This document shows, piece after piece, positions 24,290-34,330 of a stretch of DNA of 64,000 nt. Below the pieces are notes generated by a model that searched no databases, was not told where the DNA came from, and worked only from the letters and a program-made list of their open reading frames with translations. Where the stretch lies: assembly GCA_034231615.1 (NCBI GenBank), contig CM067298.1, forward strand, positions 23,157,934 to 23,221,933, written 5' to 3'. The DNA is from Meghimatium bilineatum (taxonomy: Eukaryota; Mollusca; Gastropoda; Stylommatophora; Philomycidae). The translations under genes and the position numbers were made by a program. Within the stretch, counting starts at the first letter, position 1; each line of letters begins with the position of its first letter.

Positions 24290-24450
24290 CGCCGAAGCGG
24301 ATGTGTCGGGCCAGTGGCGCAAATAAAACGGCGACACAACGCATTTCCATTCTCTGGACTACATCTTGCTGGAAATCTAGAATGGATCATGGTCCTGCTA
24401 CAATAGACACCAGCAGGAGTTTGAGAATGAACGCTGACGAAGAAAAAGAT
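24290..24450 (+). mobile_element. decayed LINE/SINE 3' end
   Basis: Contains CATTCTCTGGACTACATC and GAGTTTGAGAATGAACGC followed by a GAAGAAAAAG tail. A better preserved relative occurs at about 39955-40235, with CTCCGGACTACATCCTGTTG and a GAAGAAGAAG tail. No full coding block remains. Confidence 0.55.
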
Positions 24451-24589
24451 AGGCATATACAGTATAACCATCTATTCGTGCTTCCATTTCCCTGTCTGTC
24501 TGCGCGGTTGTGTGCATATGTGTATATATGTATGCACATAACTATGTGTGTAAGTACTAAAGGAGACAATTAAGAATCACATACAGAAA

Positions 24590-25440
24590 GCATACCCAAA
24601 AGGATATATGGACACATGTATATACAGATGGATCATCGAAAGAGGCAGTATTAGATGGAGGATCAGGAATATATATAATAACACCAGATGGAAAAGAAAT
24701 AGAGAAATCCATACCCACAGGCAAACATTCCACAAATTTCAAAGCAGAAATGGAAGCCATAATAGAGGCAGCCAAAATGCTCATGAATTGCTTGCCGAGT
24801 CACAACAGACATGTAGTATTTCTAACGGATGCAAAATCAGTATTGCAGGCATTGAAAGATCCAAAGAACACGAGCATGAATGAACTTACGGCCTGCTTAC
24901 TACACCTCAGCAGTACCACCAAAGAAACAGTACTGCAGTGGATCCCAGGTCACTGTGGCATACCTGGAAATGAAAAAGCTGATCTCCTGGCAAGGAAAGG
25001 GGGATCACTGGAACAAATAGAAAATGAGAATACGTACTATGAAAGTAAGACCATGTTAAAAGCAGAATATAAGAAAAAGTGGAAGCAAATGCACCAAATG
25101 GAAGAACCAAATGACCCCTACCATCAAATGTCACGCAAGGAACAAACCATCATTTTCAGACTGCGAACTGGTCACAACAGACTAAGAAGTCACATGTTCC
25201 GAAAGCTGAAGATTGGTAAGACAGACCTGTGCAATTGTGGACTGAGCCCAGAGACTGCAGAACACATTCTTCATGCTCTACCAAGAAGAGAGGGAGAAAA
25301 TATGGCCTACTGAGACGGCACTGCTTCCAGACTTGAGGGGTTCCATGGATGACCTGAAGCGAATCACACAATTCATTGAAGCTATTGGTGCTGTAACCTG
25401 ATATCTGACTGAAGAACGATGAAGAAGAAGAAGAAGACTA
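24590..25440 (+). pseudogene. Jockey-like LINE RNase H domain fragment
   Basis: One open frame from about 24591 to 25313 encodes an RNase H domain with all four expected acidic positions: VYTDGSSKE, AEMEAI, LTDAKSV and NEKADLLARKG, plus WIPGHCGIPGN. It is followed by the usual C-terminal FRLRTGHNRLRSHM and CNCGLSPETAEHIL zinc-like region. Stops then break the last part and a (GAA)n tail ends the copy near 25430. It lies in the intron of the activin-like gene in the same orientation. The upstream RT is absent, so it is a 5'-truncated insertion. Confidence 0.88.
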
Positions 25441-25444
25441 TGTG

Positions 25445-26885
25445 TGTATATATTCGTCTTTAGCCAGGTTTTCATTGATAGAAATAAAATGGGCAGTACA
25501 TCGTGCCTTTTAATATATATATAAATACAGCAACTTCTATGGTTTGGATGCATCGTAGAATGAAATATATATATCATTACCAGCGGATATAATAAAGCAC
25601 TTTCGGAGAAAATCAATGAAAGACAAGCATAGGTAATATTAAGGACATAGAACAAATAGTGCAATAGAGGAGACATCTGGCTTTGGAATGAAAACGTAGG
25701 ACCTTTCACTTGAACTGCACTTGTCGCCTATCAGTGTCACCATGCACAAGCGGCCAGACAATGCAGTTAGATTCTACACTGTAAAATAGAAACAGAGAAA
25801 TAATTATAAATATTTGTTGAATCGCTGGCTATGAGGACTATTGGCTGCACCCAATATTCTGAAATGAATGTACCAAGATCAAAGCACAACATACATTCAC
25901 TGCAAATAAAAGATCAAAGTACGGTTTCCAGCCCAGAACAAGGCATATTTCGGTACTATCTCAAAATAAGGTTTATCTTCACACTTTTTTAAAATCAAAT
26001 CTACACTGATCCGTAATTGTGTGCAGTTTTGTGACGCCATTTATGCATGTTTAGTCCTAAATACAATATGGCTTCATAATAATCGTAAGTTTGCAAGAGA
26101 TATACAATTCTGTTACAATCGCAAGGATCTCTGCCGGATTGGACGATTTTTAGCTCTACCCACTGAGAGCCCCCTCCTCCACCATTGCCCAACAACCACT
26201 GAGAGACCTACACATACAACAATCCTAAAATAAATATCTCGATCCAGAACCACTGATCAGTAATTATAGGCTGATTAGACAAGGGAAATAATTTACGGGA
26301 AAAAATGCCTAAATTTCGTTCCGCTTCCTGCAACAACAAAAAAGCAGACCCTTATTTTGGAATTAAACCCATATTCCTCTTAACATATGAACATACAAAA
26401 CCCACCTCCCCAACCCACTAACTATAGACACTCTAATTTCCCATACAAAACAACTAAACAGTGCAAAATTATTTAAAAAAAAAAAGTTTATATGGCTATA
26501 GAAAAGTCAGATTAGAATACCTCCCACCATCCCTATCTATCTAAATCACTTTAAGTCTGTCTCGACTACAGAAAACAGATTTGACCGGATAGTAGAAGAA
26601 GATCTACGACCAGTTTATTTCTCTACTTATGGAATACTCCAAAACCCGTAGATAAGAGAGCGGGATTTTGGGGATCTGAACATGACATTTAGCACCAGTG
26701 ACAAAGCAAAAATTCAGATAGAAACGCCCTACCATTTGGATTTCCCCAGAAAAAGTCATTAAAACTTACAAAAAAGAAGGGGAATCACTTTTTTTTAGGT
26801 AACCCCCCTTTTTCTTCCTCAAAGACGACCCAGAATGGGTCTAATTGTACAACCGTATTCTTGTACAAATGAATATCTCTAAAAT
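25445..26885. other. intronic DNA without recognised features
   Basis: AT-rich intron sequence with short frames and a short TA run near 25515. Nothing conserved was seen. Confidence 0.5.
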
Positions 26886-26890
26886 ATTTT

Positions 26891-27030
26891 CATGATACCT
26901 GTATGATGGTACCTGTATGATGGTACCTGTATGATGATACCTGTATGATGATACCTGTATGATGGTACCTGTATGATGGTACCTGTATGATGATACCTGT
27001 ATGATGATACCTGTATGATGGTACCTGTAA
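26891..27030. repeat. 14-bp minisatellite before splice acceptor
   Basis: Ten copies of GATGRTACCTGTAT. The variable base alternates in pairs (A, G, G, A, A, G, G, A, A, G), giving a 56-bp higher-order unit. The array ends about 30 bp before the 3' splice site at 27061. Confidence 0.95.
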
Positions 27031-27061
27031 TAATAAACACTTGTTTAACTTTTTTCATCAG

Positions 27062-28302
27062 GGAAAAGGCTGGACACACTCAGCTTTAGAAATGACTTTC
27101 GACTTCAAGTGGAAGATATTGAGAAAGTTATTCTAGTGCTTTCTCTTCATCCATGGAATGACACTTGGGAGAAACAACAAACTGAACTAAACACACGAAT
27201 GAATGAGTCTATTCCTGTTTCCAATGATTCTGTTTCATGGGAATCAAAACATCTTATAGATAACAAAAACGAATTGATAAATGATTGGGTCAGTAATTAT
27301 TCAACATTCATGAAGCCAGCCGGCAGAAAACTTCCACCAAACAGTACAGGGATTCTAAAACATAATGATGGTCGGCTCAGAGATCCGTCAACTCAAAAAC
27401 AAGCAATAAAAAATGGTGGAGGGAAGAGCGCAAGAGTTAAAGTCATTGTGAAGGTCGTAGAACAGGAAACAGGTAAAAAGCGGAAAATTGCCGAACAACA
27501 AATTATTGTGAAAGGTTCAGTTACAGCTTCTATTCCTATCCCCAGAGAACTTTTCATCACGACAACAGCATCTGCAAGTCACACTTTAGACTTACAAATC
27601 GTATGTAAGAGGTGCAAGGATCGTGTTTACATTGAGGGAGTCTATAGTACGCATAAGTCGAAGAATAAGGAAAACAAAACACATCTCAACTCAAACAAAC
27701 CTTATCTATTAATAACGATGAAAAATAGTACTGCCCAATCAGAGATTGAGCGAGATCTGAACATTATAAATATCACCAAAAGATTAAAAAGAAGAACTTC
27801 TGCAGTCATTCCTGAGCATTTTCATTCAGCAAAGAAGAAAAGTATTAGGCAAGTCTTATCTAGCCCTATCACCTGCTGTTCACAGAAATGTTTCTTTACA
27901 TTTGCAGAGCTGGGATTAGACTTTATTATTTATCCAAAAGGACTTTCAGTTGCTATTTGCTTTGGGTCATCTCGAAACTGTGCTCTCGGTGATTCTCACG
28001 TTTCTCCTGCACCATCTCATGCAAGTGTTAGACAAAATGTATCAAGTTTTATTTTCAACAAACTGAAAAAGTTCGATCGCACAAAATATAATCTCATTGA
28101 CAGGACGGTCGATCAGCACCCATATTTCCAACCGCTGTCTTCTACCATTCCCAGAAAACAGAATGTACATTGTTGTCCTACAATCATGAACCCATTGACT
28201 GTTGTTTACATAGACGATTGGAACAAAACAACTGTCAGTTGGATAGACAATATTGTGTACGAGGCATGTGATTGTAGTTCAGATCCTCTTAAATTAGCGT
28301 GA
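27062..28302 (+). CDS. activin/inhibin-beta-like TGF-beta ligand, main exon
   Basis: Encodes the rest of the prodomain and the mature cystine-knot ligand of a TGF-beta-family growth factor, presumably secreted and acting through type I/II receptor kinases. The reading begins GKRLDTLSFRNDFRLQ, before the Val codon at 27109 (counted as residue 1). Landmarks: prodomain CKRC (166-169), the counterpart of the CEQC-type motif in inhibin-beta prodomains; furin-type site RLKR (225-228); mature region with CC (256-257), FTFAELGLDFIIYPKG (263-278), C284, FG, C291, CC (355-356), VVYIDD (365-370) and the C-terminal CDC (387-389). Nine mature cysteines, as in activins, but the first is missing and an extra one follows CC. 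The usual GW and W of the WxxWI segment are absent. CxGxC has become CFGSSRNC. The C291-to-CC spacing is 63 residues, about 35 in activin. The frame is uninterrupted to TGA at 28300. Confidence 0.9.
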
Positions 28303-28620
28303 TTGTGGTATAAGATGGCTAGATTGCTTGTAGTATTATTCCTGCTTGAGACGTATAATTGTAGTTGTAAACTAAAAGGTGTGACGTGAATGTAGTGTGA
28401 CCTAGACTGACATCATAATTTAAGCGGTAATCTTGACATTGTTGCGTGATTGTACATCACTAGTTTTATGATTGTATAGAAGCGTTTTTTGATTGTGGTG
28501 ATTATATTTTTGTGTAAAATGAAATTCATACTTCCACCAACTTAAGTAAAGTTTGTTGTATTGTTATTAGAAATTGTTTTATTGTTATTTTGTTTGATGG
28601 TTTTCTTTAATTTGTTGGGG
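28303..28620 (+). other. probable 3' flank of activin-like gene
   Basis: AT-rich non-coding sequence after the stop codon. It is the likely place of the 3' untranslated region, but no AATAAA-type signal was clearly seen. Confidence 0.35.
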
Positions 28621-28624
28621 GAAA

Positions 28625-28735
28625 AATCAGAAGGCAGTTGACAGGATTTGAACAAAATCAGTTCAGCTGGCACCGACTTAACAAGTTGCGTGACGAATAG
28701 GTGCCAGCTGAACGGGGCTTGTTTAAATCTCGCAT
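28625..28735. repeat. palindromic tRNA-like element
   Basis: Two opposed tRNA-like halves (GGATTTGAAC on one side, GTTTAAATC on the other) with perfect 14-bp arms GTTCAGCTGGCACC at 28661-28674 and its complement at 28700-28713. It is the same family as 7560-7765 and 9205-9290, again as an inverted dimer. Confidence 0.55.
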
Positions 28736-28879
28736 ACTGGATGTTTTGCATTTATATTTTAATTTATTGCATATTTCAATTTATTATTAATGTGCCATTT
28801 TGCTTAGGCTACTGATAAATGTTATTTTATATGTGCTCCTTCGGTCTGATTGGAGGTCAACAATCAGAAATTAATCTGA

Positions 28880-29560
28880 GTACAGAACCATTAGCAAATT
28901 CTCAATCAGTATCAACAACAGCAAATTAGAAAGAGTCAGCAGTTTTGAATAGCTTGGTTCTCTTATCAACAGTAACAGTGATTGCTATGAAGAAGTCAGA
29001 AGGAGGTTGGCGATCGCGTTACAGAAGCTGATACAAATAAAAAACATATGGCTGAGCTGATGCTAAACAACATAACTAACATTCCTAAGAGCTTGCCTAT
29101 TCCCAGTGGCAATATATGGGTGTGAATCCTGGACAATCACCAACAAAGTGAAAAATAAAATAGCAGCATTTTAAGCAAAATTTTACAAAAATAAATTGTA
29201 AGAATACTATGGACCAAAAAGATCACCAATGTTGTCATCCTGAGGGATTATTAATGTAAAAGTAAACTAGCTAAACAGCATGGTTCTTTGCAGAAAACTA
29301 CAATACTTTGGCTATATCAAACGCAATAACAGTCTAGAGAAGACCATAATGGAGGGGATGATGCCAGGGCGACGATCATGAGGCAGACCAAGACGAAGAC
29401 GGGCGCAAGATATCAAAGACCACCTGAATATGACAGCAACAAAAGCAGGAAGACTGGCAAAAGATCGACAGGAGTTTTGAAAGGATGTGATGACCGCTAC
29501 ATCCTGTTCAGGAAATTCTACATCCTGATATTCTATATGATGAGGATGATGATGACAGAG
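28880..29560 (+). pseudogene. RTE-type LINE ORF2 C-terminus, decayed
   Basis: The + strand carries, in shifting frames, LERVSSFEXLGSLINS, RRRLAIALQKLIQIK, ILWTKKITN and AKDRQEF-like blocks, ending in an ATGATGAGGATGATGATGA tail. It is the same subfamily as the insertion at 18851-19220. Frameshifts and stops are frequent. Confidence 0.8.
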
Positions 29561-29576
29561 CTACTCAGCAGGTAAT

Positions 29577-29693
29577 AGTCTATTCTCTACACCTAGACTA
29601 TTCAAAGTCTATTCTCTACACCTAGACTATTCAAAGTCTATTCTCTACACCTAGACTATTCAAAGTCTATTCTCTACACCTAGTCTATTATCT
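29577..29693. repeat. 29-bp tandem repeat
   Basis: Four nearly identical copies of CTATTCTCTACACCTAGACT followed by ATTCAAAGT. Confidence 0.95.
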
Positions 29694-29769
29694 ATTAATT
29701 GGCTGTGCATTCAGATTAATTTTTGATTGTATCCAATCTAATCAACGATTTTAGACAGATGAATCAACC

Positions 29770-30260
29770 TTTTTAAAGTGACAGCGCGTGGATCTGATAT
29801 TAATATACATAGGGATTCACTAATCTTATTATAATCTGCTTGTGGGATTCACTGATATGATTACAATATATGAATATGATCCTTCAGTTTGATATTATTG
29901 TTTGTGAGATCATTCAATCTGATATTAATCTATAAAATCTTCCAATCTGATATTTTTATTTCTATGGGATCCATCAATCTGATATAAATATGTAAGTTGG
30001 ATCCCAAATTTGATATTAATCTGTTTATGAGATCGTTCAATCTGATATTAATCTACGAAACCCTCCGATCGTATACTTAGCTTTCTTGTGGGATCCATCA
30101 ATCTAATATTAATATGAAAGTGGAATCAACCAATCTGGATTAATCTGCTTATGAGATCAACCATTAATTAATCTGTAAGATCTCTAGATCTGATATTTAT
30201 TTTCTTTATGGGATCCATCGATGTAAAATTTGTCTATGTATGTGATTCATCGATCTGAAG
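29770..30260. repeat. degenerate GATCTGATATTAAT repeat
   Basis: Irregular units combining ATCTGATATTAATCTG with TGTGGGATCCATCAATCTG at roughly 30 or 60 bp spacing, strongly diverged. Confidence 0.8.
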
Positions 30261-30334
30261 TCATTATATCTCTCATTATAAGCCTCTCATTTTTAATAGA
30301 CATAAGAAGTTAAAATCTTGATGCTCTCCAATAA

Positions 30335-30370
30335 GTCTCCGTGGTATCGTGGTTAATGTCAAGCTATTAG
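30335..30370 (+). repeat. tRNA-like A-box segment
   Basis: TCCGTGGTATCGTGGTTAAT resembles the 5' half of a tRNA (A box) and lies directly before the RTE relic. It may be a SINE head; the B-box half is not evident. Confidence 0.3.
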
Positions 30371-30374
30371 GCTT

Positions 30375-31255
30375 ACAACTGTTGGTAGTAGACCACTTTG
30401 TGTTTTGCGTTATGCCAATGATATCGATCTTTTAGCTGGTTTCGAATCTGATCTCTAGGAACTCACCTCAAACATGGAAGAAGTTTGTCAGAAATACAGC
30501 ATGGGAATTTTAAACTCACCTCAAAGTTGAAAGAATTTAGGCGGAAAGATGGCGTTGAAATAAAAATTAGTAAAAGTAAGATTTCAGTGACTAGTGAAAC
30601 CAAGCAAAATCCCACGAATGTCAGGTTAAACGCTCACAAACATGAAGCAATTTCCACCCTCAAATATCTAGGATGCCAAATATGTGATGATGGCAACACG
30701 GATAAAGAGATTAAGTTAAGACTCCATATTGCGATGAATGTCATGACAAATGATATGGAAAGGTAAGATCATGATTATAGTAAAGATCAATCTCTTCATA
30801 TTCGCTAGTGCTAAGTATTAATTTATACGTATGTAAAAGTTTGATACTCAATGGAGACACAGAAAGAAGAACTCAAGCTTTTGAAAACAAGTGCTACAGA
30901 CGTTTGTTAAGAATTGGCTATATAGAACACAAGACAAATATATTTGTCCGGCAGCAAATTAACAAACTTGCAGGATATCAAGAACCACTTTTGACAGTCG
31001 TGAAGCTTAGCAAACTTGTCTGATTTGGACAAGTAAGGAGACACGACTCAATTTCTAACATTAATCCTTAAGAAACAGTGGATGTTGGAAGGAGGGCAGA
31101 GACATCCTGGTTTGATAACATCAAGGAATGTTCTGGGCTTGATTTTCGTACACTCCAGGGTAGAGATTTTGAAATTTGCTATTTGTGCTGATGTACCCAG
31201 TGTAATAACTCTACGACCCTAACGAGTTTTTCGGAGATTCCATGGGGATTATAGT
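30375..31255 (+). pseudogene. RTE-type LINE, RT palm to C-terminus, decayed
   Basis: Starts in the RT region around YANDIDLLAGFESDL (degenerate YADD) and continues through STLKYLGCQICDDGN and LRLHIAMNVMT. It then reads RRTQAFENKCYRRLLRIGY, EHKTNIFVRQQINKLAG and EPLLTVVKLSKLV. It ends with a CCCAGTGTAATAACTCTACG-like terminus. Several frameshifts separate the blocks. This is the reference copy for the relic at 33600-34330 and the one at 55480-55961. Confidence 0.88.
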
Positions 31256-31389
31256 TTGAACCAAATAAGTTGCGTCCTATAAGTGATACTATAAGGGGTC
31301 AGCAAGTTATGATGGACGAAGTACATATGGGAAAACTAAAATTGAATGACGTCATTCCTCTACCACTTTGTTGAGTTTCAGAAGCTGTC

Positions 31390-31625
31390 TGGTACTCATT
31401 TTTGTGTTTAATATTTCTTCTGATCTGTAGTATTAGTTCTGTTATTCTTATCTATGGTATTAGCTTTTGTTGTATTTCTCCTGATCTGTAGCATTAGTTC
31501 TGCAGTTTTTCTTCTGATCTGTAGCATTAGTTTTGAAGCATCTTTTATTTGTAGAATTAGTTCTGTTGTATTTCTTCTGATCTGTGGTATTTGTTACTTA
31601 TCTGTTATCTGATCTGCAGTTTGAT
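31390..31625. repeat. degenerate TTCTGATCTGTAG repeat
   Basis: About seven irregular copies of TTCTTCTGATCTGTAGTATT with TAGTTCTGTTGTA spacers. Confidence 0.8.
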
Positions 31626-31631
31626 ATGAGG

Positions 31632-31705
31632 AGCACCGTGATAGTGGTTAAATAATTAGATTTGTGCTCAAGAAGTCGTCGGTTCAAATTCCGCTGACGA
31701 CGTCT
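31632..31705 (+). repeat. tRNA-like element
   Basis: Has a tRNA-like order: CCGTGATAGTGGTTAAAT (A-box-like), GTGCTCAAGAAG, then the B-box-like GGTTCAAATTCC. The ends do not pair into a good acceptor stem, so a SINE or tRNA pseudogene is more likely than a working tRNA. Confidence 0.4.
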
Positions 31706-31909
31706 TGCTTATAAAGTAAATTTCTCATAGATCCAAATGATTACAAATTGAAGCTGCGGAGTTACGTGCATTGATTGGTGATCTCTGCTGGCATCGTTGA
31801 GAGGAACCGAGTACATAGGAGTAACCAGATTACAATTAAGGCTATTATCTACGGTTTTTAAACTTTTTTTAAAAAAAGTAGTGTTTAAAAAAAAATTATG
31901 GTTCAATGT

Positions 31910-32580
31910 TTTTGTTGTAAACTTTTTTATGTTCGGTAGTAGATATACTGATCTGTAGTTTTTGTTTCTTTCTGTAATTGTTAAACTATACGTGGCTGTT
32001 CATAATATACGTCAACAATTCAAGGGAGAGGTCTGAAAAAATGGACAGTTGTTAACATGTGGGAAGGAGAGTTTAACGAAAGTTAATGCCAACAACACTG
32101 TTTTTATACACCATTAAATTGTTTAAATTTGATAATTATTTTCACGTAAAATTTTGAGTTTGCTAAATCTGTCATCTGATAAGGGCACACCAAAATTTTT
32201 ATAGAGGGAACGTAGAGATAAGGTTAATTTTTTTTTTGCTAAGAAAGAGAATGCAGGCAATCATTTTCAGCGTTATGATTTCAGTTGTGACAGAGGGATA
32301 CATAGATCGTCTAGGACAGCTAGGATAAATAGTTGCACCCGGCGTGGTCATAAAACAATAGCAACATACTGAGCTTAAATTGCGTCTAGAAAATCATTAG
32401 TCAAGATATGCCGGGTTTCTGACTGCATTCTGAATAATAAGTTCGAAGCATTCAGGATGTAGCGATCGAACATGATTTTTGTTGACTGTTGCTATGATAA
32501 TGCCGATAATAATGATGTTAGAACCCGTACAATTATATTCAACAAAAATGATAGATATGAGTACAAAACATAATCATTTA
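31910..32580. other. non-coding stretch
   Basis: AT-rich DNA without recognisable exons or elements. Confidence 0.4.
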
Positions 32581-32635
32581 GGCGTCCGAAGAAACATTAG
32601 TCGAGACTCCAAAACACAGTAAAAAAAAACAGCTA

Positions 32636-33022
32636 TAGTGCGTTCATCAATAGTTGAACACCGATATTGTTTATTATCTTGGTAATTATTAAGTGTTTGA
32701 GCTTCATATTTTGTATGAGTGGATTATTTCATAATCACGATAACGATTTATGATTAATTATTATCTAGATTGAAGGAGTTATATATGGTAATTTGTACCG
32801 TAAAGCTGTCTACTTTTATGGTTATCAGCAAACAAGTATTGTTATATTAAAAACTACATTTGAAGCAACTGCTGAAAATAAATCTGTTCATTCTAGATAA
32901 TAATTAGTCAAAAATCTTTAACAGGGTTATGAAATAATCCATTCATGCAAAATATGAAGTCAGTACGCTGAGTAATTACGGAGATAATCAATATCGGTGT
33001 TCAATTATTGATGAAAGCACTA
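32636..33022. mobile_element. 387-bp palindromic MITE with TA target duplication
   Basis: Terminal inverted repeats start TAGTGCGTTCATCAATAGTT at the left and TAGTGCTTTCATCAATAATT at the right (read inwards). They match at 31 of the outer 33 bases, and the similarity continues towards the centre. TA dinucleotides flank both ends (32634-32635 and 33023-33024), the Tc1/mariner target. There is no coding capacity. A partial second copy is at about 63010-63219. Confidence 0.88.
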
Positions 33023-33024
33023 TA

Positions 33025-33600
33025 TAACTCTCATGCCATGCTCATCTTCACTTGCGAAGGAGGAGCAACATCATTGTAGAACTACCCCGTGAACACGGGA
33101 CCTTTGATACCTCAAGTAAATCGCTAACATGTTTTAGCAATTGATCGAAGATGAAAATATGTATCTACAGAACATAAAAAATACATCTTTGGGATAATAT
33201 GTAAAAGGGAAATAACGCCTCTTCGCAACTTAGATCAAACATAATAAATGTATAATCTCCCTGTTGTACTAAACCCCCAACGTAAAATGTAGCGAAGTTA
33301 TCAACATGCTCCACAATCTGAACATTCACTTCACAGCAAATATCTAAGAATATTTGTTTAAAACACATATTGGTAACAAATATTAAGAGTAGGCAAACAA
33401 GTAGGAAGATCCATCCATCCATAAAACAATAATCACGCAAGGTCGTAGGTGTACCATATTCGATGCTTCGTCATCTTTCGATTTCTACTTTCAACGATGC
33501 AGATGAGTGAGGTAAACATGTCCATCCTTCATGATGTCTGTAGAGGAATTACTTTCCTCTACTTCTTTCACATTATACTTCTCCATGTAGTTTCTTTTTT
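33025..33600. other. non-coding stretch
   Basis: No conserved coding signal. The 91-codon - strand frame at 33165-33440 is hydrophobic but matches nothing I recognise and has no supporting context. Confidence 0.4.
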
Positions 33601-34330
33601 TTTTAAAACAAGAAATCATGTCTAAAAATGTCCAACCACGCACGTTCTAGTTTTTTGACTATTTAAAATAATGGTTCTTCTGGGTTTGTATACGTCTTTA
33701 TTATATTTCTTACGTACATATTTGTCTATGTTCTCTGTAGGAGATGTGCACAATTTGTCTATGTTCTCTGTAGGAGATGTGCACAATTTGTCTATGTTCT
33801 CTGTAGGAGATGTGCACAATGTGTCTATGTTCTCTGTAGGAGATGTGCACAATGTGTCTATGTTCTCTGTAGGAGATGTACACAATTTGTCTATGTTCTC
33901 TGTAGGAGATGTGCACAATTTGTCTATGTTCTCTGTAGGAGATGTGCACAATGTGTCTATGTTCTCTGTAGGAGATGTGCACAATGTGTCTATGTTCTCT
34001 GTAGGAGATGTGCACAATTTGTCTATGTTCTCTGTAGGAGATATGCACAATTTGTCTATGTTCTCTTTAGGAGATGTGCACAATGTGTCTATGTTCTCTG
34101 TAGGAGATGCGCATAATTTGCCTGCAACAGTTGTATTCGAAGGTCTGTAACCATCTCCACATCTCAGTGACTTTCCAACACTCAAATACATAAAACAAAC
34201 TAGAAAAAACTAATGAGTTATACAAGATTTTCACTTTAACATTGATATCGCTTGAAGTAGGAAGAAACAAACAAATCTATTAACTGTTTGGTATTATCAC
34301 CAGACCTTTTCTTCGTATACAGTAAAATGA
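33600..34330 (-). pseudogene. RTE-type LINE relic split by an internal minisatellite
   Basis: On the reverse strand the right flank reads DINVKVKILYNSLVFSSLF, then LQTFEYNCCRQIMRISYREH, the RTE thumb/C-terminal region also seen at 30375-31255. The left flank continues the same alignment with KYVRKKYNKDV, then TRTCVVGHF and a frameshifted RHDF. Between them sit twelve copies of a 33-bp unit that encodes ISYREHRxIVH in this frame. The array thus lies inside the element's coding sequence and grew from its ISYREHK region. Confidence 0.85.
33725..34121. repeat. 33-bp minisatellite inside RTE relic
   Basis: Twelve units of 33 bp based on GTCTATGTTCTCTGTAGGAG then ATGTGCACAATTT. Units alternate in pairs between CAATTT and CAATGT types: three of the first, then two, two, two, two and one. 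This implies a 132-bp four-unit higher-order repeat. The 33-bp length keeps frames open on both strands, which explains the long but meaningless + strand frame 33671-34150. Confidence 0.97.

Larger units (their letters stand above)
24038..27061 (+). other. intron of activin-like gene
   Basis: A 3024-bp intron, GTAAGT at the 5' end and TTTTTTCATCAG at the 3' end, splitting a codon after its first base on both sides. It contains a GA microsatellite 25 bp after the donor, TA-rich runs, a decayed LINE 3' end (about 24290-24450), a LINE RNase H fragment (about 24590-25440) and a 14-bp minisatellite (26891-27030) just before the acceptor. No further exon was seen between. Confidence 0.8.

Noticed and set aside
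26001..26233. Opposed frames within the ligand intron as a possible extra exon
   Set aside because: No acceptor/donor pair of matching phase, no TGF-beta prodomain similarity, and the flanking exons already join in phase.
33671..34150. 159-codon + strand frame with eleven-residue repeats (MFSVGDVHN)
   Set aside because: It is the antisense of a minisatellite derived from RTE coding sequence; no flanking coding similarity exists on this strand.
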